Of a stretch of DNA of 64,000 nucleotides, positions 26,301 through 49,142 are shown piece by piece (positions within the stretch are counted from its first letter, which is position 1; the number at the start of each line of letters is the position of its first letter). The notes beneath the pieces are model-generated. The model saw only the letters and a list, made by a program, of their open reading frames with translations. It was not told the origin of the DNA and did not search any database. This DNA comes from Morinoia aosen (Eukaryota; Arthropoda; Malacostraca; Amphipoda; Talitridae). Made by a program: the position numbers and the translations under genes. Location: the NCBI GenBank assembly GCA_030386875.1, contig CM059563.1, positions 30,790,139 through 30,854,138 of the forward strand, written 5' to 3'.

Positions 26301-26889
26301 AAATGGCGTTGAACGTCGAGGGAACTTTATCTAAAAAATCCTCCTAGTTTGTCTGCGAAACAAAGTTTGATGAGAGCCGACTGTTCTATTTCAGACAAAA
26401 TTTCCGATTGAATAATAGCTAATTTCAATTTAAAATATTACTCATTGCAGCAATTAATTGGTTTCTAAATATTCATTTTAGATATTGCCTTTCAAGATAA
26501 CCTCATGTGAGCCAGTTGGGCTAAGGTATCGACGCGACAGAGGTCACTCTTTCTTTTGTTCCTTAGATCAGAAACCTTGTTCTGACTTCGGGTATTCTGC
26601 CCCCAGTTGAGAACACCGCATGTAAGAGTAAAACCTCAAAATTTTCAAGTAACTTACGGCTTCTGGTCTTATTTGCAACGCCGCAAAATAATAATGAACC
26701 CTCGTTCATTTCAATAAGAGAAGCTCAGGATTTAGGGTGTCCAATTTTCTTGGTTAAACGTTTGTTTCTTGAGCTTAGAATTTACTTATCAAACTTACTT
26801 CCTCATATTTCAGGTAACTTTGCATGCTTTACGAAGGCTTTCTCACTCCTGTGAGAGGAAGAGGTATAAAAGTGGGTTGAAAAAATCAA
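23347..26889. other. No gene recognised
   Basis: AT-rich except for 24240-24600 and about 26000-26330. The second patch is open on both strands (109 codons on plus) but has no recognisable domain and looks like a GC-patch artefact. Confidence 0.55.
24240..24600. other. GC-moderate non-coding block
   Basis: This stretch is richer in GC than its surroundings, with CTCTAATTAGTG and TTTATTGGGG words and no long frame. It may be a conserved non-coding element, a lost repeat or an exon of an unseen transcript. Confidence 0.2.
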
Positions 26890-27950
26890 AAGCCAACCTC
26901 GATACAATGGTTGAATTTGACCTTATGGATATAATTCGTCGAAAAAAGTTTCCCCTGTGATTTATACATACTTCGTCCATTGCTGTCGCAGCGCATGAAC
27001 TTACAAGGTATGCCGTAGAAAACTTTCCTTTGACTTTTGAAAACAGTAGTCAGTAGCAGACATGACATTATTTCGATGTTGAACAGAAAATAGTCAGACG
27101 GTGCCAAATCAAGAGAATATAGAGGGTAATCAGTGAGTCGCACGAAATAACCAGTACAACAACAAACGTTGATCTAGTAAAACAGGAATCCTTTCGTCGA
27201 TTTTCTTGGGCGCTTTGATTTGATGGCTTTCTGCGGTGGCCTCAGCCGGCTAGCGTGACATTCTTTATATCGATAGTGTGGATTATTTTGAAAGCAGTCA
27301 CTGAAGACAATGCCTTTAGCATTCCACAAGACGGAAGCATCTCCTTCCTTGGAGAAAGTATTTTTTTCGTAGGAAAGAAGACGGCTTTTTCACTGCATGG
27401 GCATCAGTTTAAATATCACGGTTCAAAGTACTAAGCCCAACACTTATCTTGGGTGAGAAAAAGATCGAGAAAACTGTCTGGAACAGCTTCAGAAATACGT
27501 AATTCGCCTGCGACATGTCTAGCATGGTGCGCTTGTTATCAGGAGTCATAAGTCGGGGCACTCGCCGCCCGGACACCAGCTACACGCCGTGCTCGTTACG
27601 CGGATGTTCTCGGCTCCTTCATAAAAGATGCCAACAGCGTTGTTCTTCAGTTAATTAATCGTCCCCATCCATCGCCATGTAGTGAAGACGGGCGATGTTT
27701 TCTGGGGTGATGCTTGTGGCAAGATCTCCTGGTCTTCGACGTTTTCAAGGCTCTCTGTACTCGTCTTGAACTCAGGTGCTGACTTTTTCTCAGATGATGA
27801 AACTGGAGCCTCGTCTCCCTATGTAGCAACCGTGTCAACATGAACGTATGCAGATGCGCACTCCAATTCTTTGCATATGTTTGCTTACAGCACTTGAGAG
27901 TCTTTCATCCCTTTTCGTGAAATGTCTGTAGTTGATCATTCCAGAGTCCA
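26890..27950 (-). pseudogene. Dead mariner transposase
   Basis: Fragments in the correct order but in different frames match the mariner pattern. They are GDEAP near 27.81 kb, ESLENVEDQEI near 27.73 kb, LKNNAVGIFYEGAENI at 27.6 kb, TPDNKRTMLDMSQANYVFL at 27.5 kb, PDSFLDLFLTQDKCW at 27.45 kb, LWNAKGIVFSDCF at 27.3 kb, KAIKSKRPRKSTKGFLFY at 27.2 kb, YPLYSLDLAPSDYFLF at 27.1 kb and a GK-FSTNYI-like tail near 26.93 kb. The YSxDLAPSDYxLF block is diagnostic of mariner DD34D enzymes. Several stops and frameshifts and the loss of the HDNA block show it is inactive. The N-terminal end is approximate. Confidence 0.85.
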
Positions 27951-29192
27951 CATTTCTGTATCCACTGGAAGCTTTTCTGGAAAAAAAACTGCTATTACCA
28001 TCAGTGAGGGAAGAATTTTATACATTTCATCCATAATTTCTGTGTAATTATTACTTCTTAATCAGTCTACTGACATTTCAGTTCATTCTCGTAGAACAGA
28101 ATACTTACTCTTTACGCGTCATGATAGCCCATCTTCATTGAAAAAGATGTGTGTCTACTTATTTTTTAGGAGGATTAAAAAAGTTTGCATGTCCTCTAAC
28201 GAAGCTTAACTTCAGATAGAAATGTGCTAAGAACTTTGTTCGTAAGATATACACTCCAACACTGAAATTCTTGGATGATTTATCAACCTCAGCCAATAAT
28301 GATAGAAGATCTTGATAAACACACGGTGCAGCTGCAAAAAGGAGAAGAATTAGCCTCACGACAAACTAGTGAGGCTGTCGGAAATAAGTCAGTGCTGTAT
28401 TGAGGGACCACGGACACAGAGGGAAACCCTCAGCAGCGCCCATTCAACATCGCATTCTTTCCCCTTCGTGCACCAAACGCACAAAGTTTTCCAATCAGAA
28501 CTACTCCCAATTCTTGCTCATATTAAATGACGCGGTCTTATTGTATTTGCGGCACAAAAAGTTCTCGCATCGCTGTTTTTTGACGTCTCCGAAAATTATT
28601 ATTCTATTTTTCGAAAGTAGTCGTTCAGGCTTTGGAGAAACATTCGCAACTTCTCCTAATTGTTTTATTCTCGTGCGGAAATGTTTGTTAATCCCGTGTA
28701 GATGAGAAAAATTTCAAGATTTTAAAGAAGCACTGTCCTCAGCAGCAATTAAAATGCTGAACATCCTTGCTTATATGAGCTGTTAACACTCCTGGAATGA
28801 AAGTAAAAGTTGAGGTTCACCTACATGCAGGATATGGCATCTGAACCTTTACATATTGAGCTTACGAACGTTCTTGCGAATGGAATTCTTTCCTACCATT
28901 TTCGAAGCGATCGCTTCTTGACAACTCTGCTTTGTTTATTCCATGCCATCGCTGTGCAAACCTCGCAGCAAAGACTTGCGTTCCAGCTTGTGTTGGTGGA
29001 TAAACTTTTGATATGAAGTTCAATACACACTATTGCTTGCGCACATAAACTCACACGGTAGAAGTACACAATTTAAGCTCTGTCGAAGCAATACTTCCTC
29101 AGAAAAGAGACAGATAAACATCGCAATCACAAATACTGTGCGCTTTACCAGCTAGTGTTCGAGTAACTGCTTTAAAATATCAATGACGAGTG
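27951..29192. other. No gene recognised
   Basis: Unassigned sequence between the dead mariner copy and the poly(A) run before the tandem duplication. Nothing is recognised. Confidence 0.6.
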
Positions 29193-29212
29193 AAAAAAAA
29201 AAAAAAAAAAAG

Positions 29213-30231
29213 AACATTTTATTTCCAATAGAGATAGTACAAAATTCCTATCATTGGTTTTTAAAATATCTTAAAGTTAATACACTTAGGTGATACACAC
29301 ACATGAGTATTGTAATACTCATGTCACTAGTCGAAAATAAATGATTGAGGGCAATGTTCTCCTAATCTTGCTTAATCTACATTTGATAATACATGGAATG
29401 ATAATTATAACGTGCTCCCTAGTTAATCTACATTTGATGATTCATGTAATGATAATTATAAGAGACAACACAATTTCATAGACGATGCATTTTCATTGTG
29501 GGTTTAGAACACTTTTTACAATTTACACATACATGATATGAAACTTCGCAATTCTTGGCGCCAGGAAATAATATTAGACTTGTTTGTTTCGGAAGATGTT
29601 CAAAAATACCATTTTAAGAATGCACGAAAAAAATTAATAAACACATTTAAAAGCATGAGGGCCACGAAAATTACAGGATTTGTATTTCTAATTAAACAAT
29701 TTTAACATAACGGTCATTAATTGATCAGCATTTTATTTAAATATAAATGGATGATCACACCACTAATGTATAATTTTTTACGTGAATGCTTTACAATAAT
29801 AAAGAGATGACGAGTTAGGTAATGTTACAAGTTGAGAGTGAACAGAAAAAAAACATCATCTCTAGTTAAAATGCCAGTTGTCAGTTTAGTACACACATAT
29901 GTGCATATATACATGTAAATGTATACACATATACATGCACATACATACCTACGCACATATATACACCTAACATGCAAACGTTCACAAATACATTCAATGC
30001 ATCGAGGCAATCACAATATATGCCCGTTCTATAAAAATGTTGTGCGATGTTCTGAAATATAAGATAATGAGCAAAGAAAATTCGTGACAACTCTTTCAGT
30101 ATGTGTTGCGGCTTAAAATTTTTAATGGAATATTGTAACGATGTTTTATTAAATATTGTATCGAAAGGATCATTGGTTGATAATCATCTAATTTATCATA
30201 TGTGGGTGATCGCGCAACAGACAGATATATT

Positions 30232-30287
<56 letters not shown>

Positions 30288-30508
30288 ATGCTGTACAATA
30301 ATCAAGTGAAATGAATTATTACGTAGTGACACACATCTACGTACGCCTAGCGTGCACAAGTACACATATACATAAGGAAGCATGTGCGCAAATATCAGCG
30401 TAAACTAATCAGTATAAACTAGCATTCCAATCGCGGGAATCGGAGAAAATATTTATTATGGCATGAATTTTATAAAATTTCCGCACTAAAAAAATAGGCA
30501 CAAAAGAA
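29213..30508. repeat. Tandem duplication, copy 1
   Basis: This copy matches 30530-31575 in collinear blocks: TTTATTTCCAATAGAGA at the start, CACTAGTCGAAAA, TAATCTACATTTGATAATAC, TTTTATTTAAATATAAATGG, GCTAGTTGTCAGT-like and CATGTGCGCAAATATCAGCG near the end. Copy 1 alone has an extra block at about 30010-30325 containing (TA)n, and an internal duplication around 29371-29460. A poly(A) run at 29193-29211 precedes it. No coding potential is seen. Confidence 0.85.
30237..30283. repeat. (TA)n microsatellite
   Basis: This is an uninterrupted TA run of about 46 bp, inside copy 1 of the tandem duplication. Confidence 0.97.
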
Positions 30509-30529
30509 AGAAAAGAAAGAAAAAAGAAA

Positions 30530-31575
30530 AACAGTTTATTTCCAATAGAGATTGTACAATATTACAATCATTGGTTTTTAAATATCTTAAAATTAATATA
30601 CTTAGATGATACACACACACGAGTATTGAAAAACTCGTGTCACTAGTCGAAAAGAAATGATTGAGGGCAATGAACTCCTAATCTAGCTTAATCTACATTT
30701 GATAATACATGTAATGATAATTATAAGAGATAACACAATTTCATGGACGATGCATTTTCATTGTGGGGTGAAAACACTTTTGACAGTTTTCATGTACATG
30801 ACATAAAACTTCGCAATTCTTGACGCCAGGAAATAATATATGAAATCGCTTGTTTCGGTCAATGTTCACAAGTGTCGTTTTAAGGAAGAACGAAAAAAAA
30901 TATATATAAATATATATCCATATGCACACATATGTACATATACGTATGCATGTGTGTGCATATCCATACACACACTCACACACACACACATACACACACA
31001 CACACAAATACATATATACATATAAGCATGAGGACCAAGAAGATTATAAGTTTTGTATTACTGATTCAACAATTTTAACATAACGGTCATTAGTTAACAA
31101 GCATTTTATTTAAATATAAATGGATGATCGCACAACAAAAGTATGGTTTTTACATGAATGCTTCACAATACTAAAGAGATGACGAGTTAGGTTTGTTACA
31201 AGTTGAGAGTGCACAGAAAAAATACCATTATCTCTGGTAAAATGCTAGTTGTCAGTCTAGTATACACATATGTGCACGTATACATGTAAATATATACACA
31301 TACACATGCACACATATACCCACGCACATACTTACACCAAACTCGTAAGCAAACACAAATGCATTTCTATGCATCGAGGCAATACATACGCATACTACAG
31401 AGTGTCATACGCATAGCGTGGACACGTACACATATACACAAGTAAGCATGTGCGCAAATATCAGCGTAAACTAGTTCGTATAAACCAGAATTCCAATCGA
31501 GGGAAACGGAGAAAATATCTTTTATTATAGCATGAATTTTATAAAATTTCGTACTAAAAATAGTGGCACAAAACA
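30530..31575. repeat. Tandem duplication, copy 2
   Basis: This is the second copy of the 29.2 kb unit. It alone carries a TA/CA-rich simple-repeat block at about 30897-31025 between CGAAAAAA and AAGCATGAGG. It lacks copy 1's 30010-30325 block. An A-rich AAAGAAAAGAAAG stretch precedes it as the poly(A) run precedes copy 1. Confidence 0.85.
30897..31025. repeat. TA/CA-rich simple-repeat block
   Basis: Mixed TATATA, CACACA and CATATG-type words are continuous over this stretch. Open frames on both strands here are low-complexity artefacts. Confidence 0.9.
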
Positions 31576-31654
31576 GTCCGCTTAAGTCGGAAACATGAAA
31601 ACGATTGTGGGACGTGAATAAGAAAGAAAACATTAATGTCCTATAAAGGTTTCA

Positions 31655-31700
31655 TATGAGAGTGCGAGAGTGCGAGAGTGAGAGTGCGAGCCACTCTCAT
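31655..31700. repeat. GAGTGC simple repeat closed by an inverted repeat
   Basis: A run of GAGTGC-type units is bounded on the left by ATGAGAGTG and on the right by CACTCTCAT, its exact reverse complement. Confidence 0.85.
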
Positions 31701-32726
31701 TGAAATCGAACATTAAGAGAAATAAATTGGCACATTTTCATCTTATATGTTAGTCGATGAGATCTGACTACATTTTGAGAGTAAAATGCCCCTCTGCTGT
31801 ACACACCCTGGTCTGATTTCAACCCGAATGAAGTGTCCACGCCAAGCATGCTCTAAGATGTGCCCGCGTTGCCCGGAAATCTCCAATAACCGGATACGTA
31901 GTCCTCAATTAGACGAACTATATAAGGTGAAGGTATGTCGTTTGAGCTCTTCTTTGCCTCGAGAGCAAAATGACTGAGGCAGACAAAGCGATCTCGTTAT
32001 TTAACTCATATTCTTTTGGAAACAGAATACGTTCGCTTGCTGGTGCGGAGTATTGATCGTCATGAAAGTTCATCGGAGTTACCATAACACGCGGTAAAAT
32101 ATGCCGCCTTTTTAATTCAGGACAAGCGGGAATTAAGAGAATGGAGCTCTAAATCTTCATGATTCCACTGTTAAATTATGTGCATACTTTACCTCGAAGT
32201 GCACAATAATGGTTTGTTCTGACAGTTATTCTAGTTCCATGTACAGCAAAAAGTTTTGATAAATTTTATACTGAAAATGACATGGTAATTTATGCATGCT
32301 GACAAATTTGGTAGTTTTTTGCCCTGAACACTTCTGATCAAAGCTTCTCAGTCCCGGCACTTTCCATGAGAACAGTGATCACCGGCCATAAAAATATCAC
32401 CCTCCATCAATTATATTCTTCATTTTAAAACCTTTCCATTAGCTTTGAGCGAATCGTTGGACTTGAAATGATCTAAATTCCTCACAAGAATACAGGAAAA
32501 ATATTGTAAGAATAATTTTCAACTCAATTTTTAATATTAAGTTTTAGATAGAAAGTGCGACTGCTTCATAGGTGGCACACGCGTGTCGAAAGTGATGCGA
32601 GTCTGCAGAGTTCACGAACCTTAGACGCTAGTTTAACTTTTGTATTTCATTCATAAAATTATCTCCATCCGCTGTTTGAGAACAGACGGGAAAGCCGAGA
32701 ATAAACTCGGAACCAAACATTGCATT

Positions 32727-32775
32727 CCCAGTCTAACTTTTTCGCCGCCTGCATGCTTGTTTTTCGCCGCATTAA
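32727..32775. mobile_element. Half copy of the 34.3 kb foldback element
   Basis: CCCAGTCTAACTTTTTCGCC and GCCTGCATGCTTGTTTTTCG match one arm of the element at 34327-34438. It is closer to the reverse complement of that element's right arm than to its left arm. The match stops near CGCATTAACG, and no opposite arm follows. Confidence 0.7.
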
Positions 32776-33829
32776 CGAATTAAGAGATTAAATCGCCTTT
32801 CCAGCGACATTGTGATCATTTCTATTTTGAATGAGAAATTTAAAGTTTCGGTTCGTTCGGAAACTGAAAAACGCGATGACAATTCTTCATCGTAGTGACA
32901 CGATAATTTCCATTCTATTTTTTCCACTCTCAAAAATATTTCTAACGGCTTTGGGTATATTCGTTGAACTGCGAGCGTTTAAAGACACCATAAATTTTTA
33001 GTATCTGAAGTTCTACTCGTAAACTTATTCGTAATCAGAAGTTTATGATGTAACATAAAGCTCGTAAAAGAGAATTGGACAAATCAAAATTTGGACGCCA
33101 GGAGATGAAAATAATACCGGGCTCGATGATGGGCTGATCGTAAGGCAGTACAGCGTCTCGGGACCAGTCGTTAGCTCTCGTGCGGCTGCGTGGCAACTGC
33201 AGGCTGACCGCGCTGTTCTATCATTTATTCTAGCGTCTGCCCAGCGACACCTTGTCCACATTTCTTCACCATACTTCCACGAGCACGTCATGTGTGGCTC
33301 GATATTTGGAAGAGCTAGATTCTGATGCAGATTACAAGGGGCTAAAAAGAGAAGTATAGCTTCTCCGGACGAAAGAAAATTATAAGCAGTGTGTAACACT
33401 ACACTTGTGTCTGTACTGAAAAATTAATAGAGAAAATTTTTCCTTACATTGATCTTGTAACTAAGTTGAGCAATAAAATATCATATATATGACGTTACAT
33501 CAATTGATGACTTCCATATAGCAAAGGAAGCCCCAAATCGGCGACTGCATCATCACGAAACAACAGCATGCAGAAGCAGCGGCCTAGTGAAGGAAGCGCT
33601 CAGGCCTCTGTTTGGCAGAGTTTTTACCAAAGTTGTGAGGCCTGCAGCTCTCGCTCTCCTACTCCTACCTCGTCATGTGCTACCTCCAGCGCCTGCACTT
33701 CTCGAGGGGGAGCACATGCGAGTTTATATATAAATCTTCTTTTGCGCATAGTCGTTTTAGGGAAGCAGACGAATTTGCCTTCTGACGCTCGTTGTGCGTC
33801 ACTCATTTATGTTTTCTTATATTCATCTA

Positions 33830-33955
33830 ACCTTTCCCACATCCATCTATCTTACCATCCATTTATCCTTCTATCCACTCATCTACCGAACCTACCATCA
33901 ATCCGTCCAACCATACATTCATCGACCCAACAATCCAATTATCTGCAGTGGAATT
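33830..33955. repeat. Degenerate CCAT/ATCC tetranucleotide tract
   Basis: Imperfect CCAT, TCCA and ATCT words recur for about 125 bp. The two overlapping plus-strand frames here are low-complexity products. Confidence 0.8.
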
Positions 33956-34326
33956 AAATTCCTGGACAGCACCTTCCGTGCCCTTTTGATTTCCTTGCTT
34001 CGCCATCGAGACATTGCGAGTGCATTTTTGACATCACCGCAATGTCTTAATGCTCGCTCACAACGCGTGTTCTTCACTGACATGTCCTTCGCATGTCAAC
34101 TATTTTACACGAAGGAAGAATGGGAAAGGAACAAATTGGTCATCTATTCGCTACACGCCATTAATCATTCAACTGATTTTTCTCGATGCTTTATGGTCAT
34201 CGCTAACCAATATTTGTGGACACAGAGCATGCGTGCTGGAAATGGCTTATACTTTATTTATTTACCCGCTTATTGCCCGCAGCAGAGGTGTGAAGTGCCA
34301 GGATAACAGAATTTAAAAGACACTCA

Positions 34327-34438
34327 TACCCAGTCAAACTTTTTCGCAGGAGCATTCATGTTTTTCGCCCCCTAAGCGATTTAATTGCTTGGGCGGCGAA
34401 AAACATGCATGCAGGCGGTGAAAATGTTAGATTGGGTA
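34327..34438. mobile_element. 112-bp foldback element
   Basis: TACCCAGTCAAACTTTTTCG at the left pairs with the reverse of the right end, TACCCAATCTAACATTTTCA. The arms of about 50 bp (including ATTCATGTTTTTCGCC against GGCGAAAAACATGCAT) leave only a few unpaired bases in the centre. A partial second copy lies at 32727-32775. Confidence 0.8.
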
Positions 34439-35670
34439 GTATAAACGTTAGTTAGTCTGTACTATAAGTGATAGGAGTACGTAATAATAAAATGTTCGCA
34501 CTTAGGACAAACTATTTACCGTTATTCTCTCTACTTCCAAACGTTTCAACTTCCACTTCAAAGGTCGCCCTAACTCGGTATTTACGTTGAAAGTTAGGAA
34601 GTCAAACATCAATGGCAGTTTTCGATGTTTTGCGACGCACTATTCTCAGAGACACATTTAAAATTCAACTGATGTAACTGACTATCAAATTAACTTTTGT
34701 GATGACGGAGGAAAAATCGTGATTGTATTCACAATTGCTGTCCAGACCTCCGTCGCTAAATTTCTGCTGTTTTTAGGTTACGTTTTAAATTTGCAAAAAT
34801 ACTAGATTGTTAAAAGTCGGCAGCAACCTCGTGTAAAATTTATGCTTTCGCTGGATATTGCAATAAATGAAACGGTAAGATATATTACTTGTACCAAGAC
34901 TGATAATAACAGCTCATTACTAAAATTTTAATAATGAGCGTTTATATGGATCCTGAAGTGTTTCGAAATCAGATAAGTTAATCAATAATAAATAAAGAAA
35001 TGAGACTAAGATAATTTTCACTGTTTTCACGCCGCGTAAAGAACTTTCTCGCATTGAATGTTGCTAAGAACTAGCCCAATTCTTTGCGAGCTGAGGTCTA
35101 CACGGGAAGTACGATATTTTTATGATTCAAATCCCCTTTGTGCAGCCCTCAGTGTCAGTGCCCTCCTCTCTCGTAAAGATCAAGTATTTAAGGACATTCT
35201 AGTGGGCAGAGGGGATTGCCGCTCAATTTCCCTGCAATAATCCAAATGATTTTCTCGTTTTTCTTGCTAAGATTGCCCGTGGTTCAGAGGGGTGCTCCCG
35301 CCTCCATTACATTTCGTTTGACGGGGTTAATGAATGTGTTTGCTATTGAGTCGCGTAGAAAACTTTGATTACCTTCATTTTTGATGTCTTTGTAACTTTC
35401 TAGTTTTTGAAGCTGCCAGTGTTCTCAATAAAATTTTGTACTCAACCATCTCGAGGGCGCAGGGATTGATTTGTTTCCTTCATTGATGCCTTTCAGTCAC
35501 ATTACACAGTTCGTGATGAGCACCCCCATGTGTGTTACATCAAATGACAATTACTACAATTTTACATGTGAGTGAAAGCGTATCTGCGAATCAATAAGTT
35601 ATCCGTAATTACGATTTATTAGAACCATGCCAGCAGGGCACTATGGGGTCACCGACGCATGCGTAACGGC

Positions 35671-35768
35671 CCTGATACACTCAGCAAATATCACGGGGAT
35701 AACTGCCAGCACGCCTCTCAATGTGCCTCCTATCCCTGCACACGTGCACGTGCTGAGTGTATCATGTC
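35671..35768. repeat. 14-bp inverted repeat
   Basis: TGATACACTCAGCA at the left is mirrored exactly by TGCTGAGTGTATCA about 70 bp later, with CACGTGCACGTG just before the right arm. TGTATCAGGGCC at about 35836 mirrors GGCCCTGATACA around the left arm. The chance frames here have no known domain. Confidence 0.7.
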
Positions 35769-36720
35769 GCCAGTTCTCACTTCAACTGGCGGCCGGATCC
35801 ACTGCCGCAATGCCTCGAGTCATGAACGCCAGCGCATGTATCAGGGCCTTAATAATTTGCATGCCGTGTGGCTTCCTCATTCGACGCACATGTGTGATGT
35901 TCGCTGAAGGTAACGGTGGTGCTCTATAGATAGTTCCTGAAATTCGTATCGTGTGTGGTAATGTAGAGCATTTCTCCATGTGTTACGTACTTCGCATTAG
36001 CCATTGTTCAATTTCAACTAGTCTGTGGAGGCTCGCCCTCAGTGGAACCTCCTCAAGTGCTTCAATGCCTTAACGTAATTTTTGAACATATCACATTGTC
36101 TATTTAGTTGCACTTGTCTATTCATTACAAACAAAAAACAGCCGTGTGCGCAGAGCCAGATAATCTTTCTGTAGCTGTCTATTGTGTAGGCACTTCCAGC
36201 TTGCAATTCAGAATTAAGGCTCAGCTTTTGCAAATGTTATTGTTCGTAAATCTCTACTTCCCTTGGAGCTATTGATCCCTTGCTTTTATCCGAACTTTAA
36301 TTTGTTTGAGATAAATTATTGAAAATTGCGATAAATATGTCTCTAGAGAGACATTCTCTGGAATTACCTTATACTTGTAGCCTTGTAAAGTCAGGCTCGT
36401 ATTACGCCTAGAACTGTCCCTCACGAGCGCTACCGCGGCGGTGGTAGCGCTACCTCGGGACATGGGGTAAGCCATGACGCAAGGTCGCCTCAATTCATAT
36501 TGAATTTTGTGCAAATGAAACGACAATTTTTTGAGTGCATCAGCAATTTAGTTCTACTTATATTTCTACTCGTGTTGGTAAGGCTTTGACTAATGCTCAA
36601 GGATTTTCCGTGAAGGCTTTGCAGAATAAACTGCCCCAGAAAACCAAGTAGAGATGATTATCTTTTATGTTCTAGATTTCAAATTTCAACTCGTGACTGA
36701 TCAATCTCAATTTGCTCTTA

Positions 36721-37062
36721 TTTAAGGTAGCTTATAAGTGTATTAACTAGCATTGTGTTGCTAAAATTTTTCATTTATTTCACAAAATGCTAACGCGCAA
36801 GAGCAAGAATGCATATCCTGCTATAGAATGTATATCCTGCTGACGCAGTACAAGAATGCATTTAAGGCAGTTTCTTAAGTGTATTAACTAGCATTGTTTA
36901 ATTAAAATCTCTCTCTCACTTCGCAAAATGCTGACGCAGGAGAATAATGCATGTAAGGCAGTTTCTTGCGTGTAGTTCACTACAAGTATATTAACAAGCA
37001 TTGTTTAATTAAAATCTCTCTCTCACTTCACAAAATGCTGACGCAGGAGCAAGCAAGAATGT
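36721..37062. repeat. Three degenerate repeat copies in the protease 3' UTR region
   Basis: Copies lie at about 36721-36815, 36861-36950 and 36952-37060. Each has a TTTAAGGCAG-like start, GTATTAACTAGCATTGT, a CTCTCTCTCACTTC stretch and CAAAATGCTGACGCAGGAG. Extra CATATCCTGCT and CTGACGCAG fragments lie between copies 1 and 2. Copy 3 carries an inserted GTTCACTACAAG. The last copy ends within about 5 bp of the stop codon. Confidence 0.8.
36774..36779 (-). promoter_or_regulatory. Candidate polyadenylation signal of the protease gene
   Basis: AATAAA reads on the minus strand about 290 nt after the stop codon, inside the first copy of a degenerate repeat. The distance is ordinary for an arthropod 3' UTR, but the hexamer is common in AT-rich DNA. 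Confidence 0.35.
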
Positions 37063-37065
37063 ACA

Positions 37066-48695
<11,630 letters not shown>

Positions 48696-48696
48696 C

Positions 48697-49142
48697 TGCA
48701 GGTGTATGGTTCAGTTCAGTGAGGCGTGTCTCGTACAGGGATCAGGGCTTGTGTGTTGGGTTGCAGGTGTATGGTTCAGTTGAGTGAGGCGTGTCTCGTA
48801 CAGGGATCAGGGCTTGTGTGTTGGGCTGCAGGTGTACAGTTGAGTGAGGCGTGTCTCGTACAGGGATCAGGGCTTGTGTGTTGGGCTGCAGGTGTACAGT
48901 TGAGTGAGGCGTGTCTCGTACAGGGATCAGGGCTTGTGTGTTGGGCTGCAGGTGTACAGTGGAGTGAGGCGTGTCTCGTACAGGGATCAGGGCTTGTGTG
49001 TTGGGCTGCAGGTGTACAGTTGAGTGAGGCGTGTCTCGTACAGGGATCAGGGCTTGTGTGTTGGGCTGCAGGTGTACAGTTGAGTGAGGCGTGTCTCGTA
49101 CAGGGATCAGGGCTTGTGTGTTGGGCTGCAGTTGTAGAGTTA
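48697..49142. repeat. 60-bp minisatellite, about 7 copies, abutting protease exon 1
   Basis: The unit carries GAGTGAGGCGTGTCTCGTAC, AGGGATCAGGGCTTGTGTG and TTGGGCTGCAGGTGTACAGT. The two copies nearest the exon are about 65 bp because they read GGTGTATGGTTCAGT instead of GGTGTACAGT; the others are exactly 60 bp and almost identical. Because 60 is divisible by three, long repetitive frames open on both strands; these are not genes. On the minus strand every unit contains ACACCTGCAG, the same sequence as the inferred acceptor of coding exon 1. Confidence 0.95.

Larger units (their letters stand above)
31701..36720. other. No gene recognised
   Basis: Besides the two foldback copies, the tetranucleotide tract and the inverted repeat listed separately, no coding signal is visible. 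The frames at 33043-33399, 33568-33957 and 33794-34306 are low-complexity or domain-less. Confidence 0.6.

Noticed and set aside
26005..26334. 109-codon plus-strand frame
   Set aside because: The minus strand is also open over it, no motif is recognisable, and a GC-rich patch explains the lack of stops.
33568..34306. Overlapping plus-strand frames of 129 and 170 codons
   Set aside because: Much of the coding is the CCAT/ATCC simple-repeat tract read in different phases; there is no domain.
35085..35125. Possible tRNA box B at GATTCAAATCCCC
   Set aside because: No box A at the right distance and no cloverleaf.
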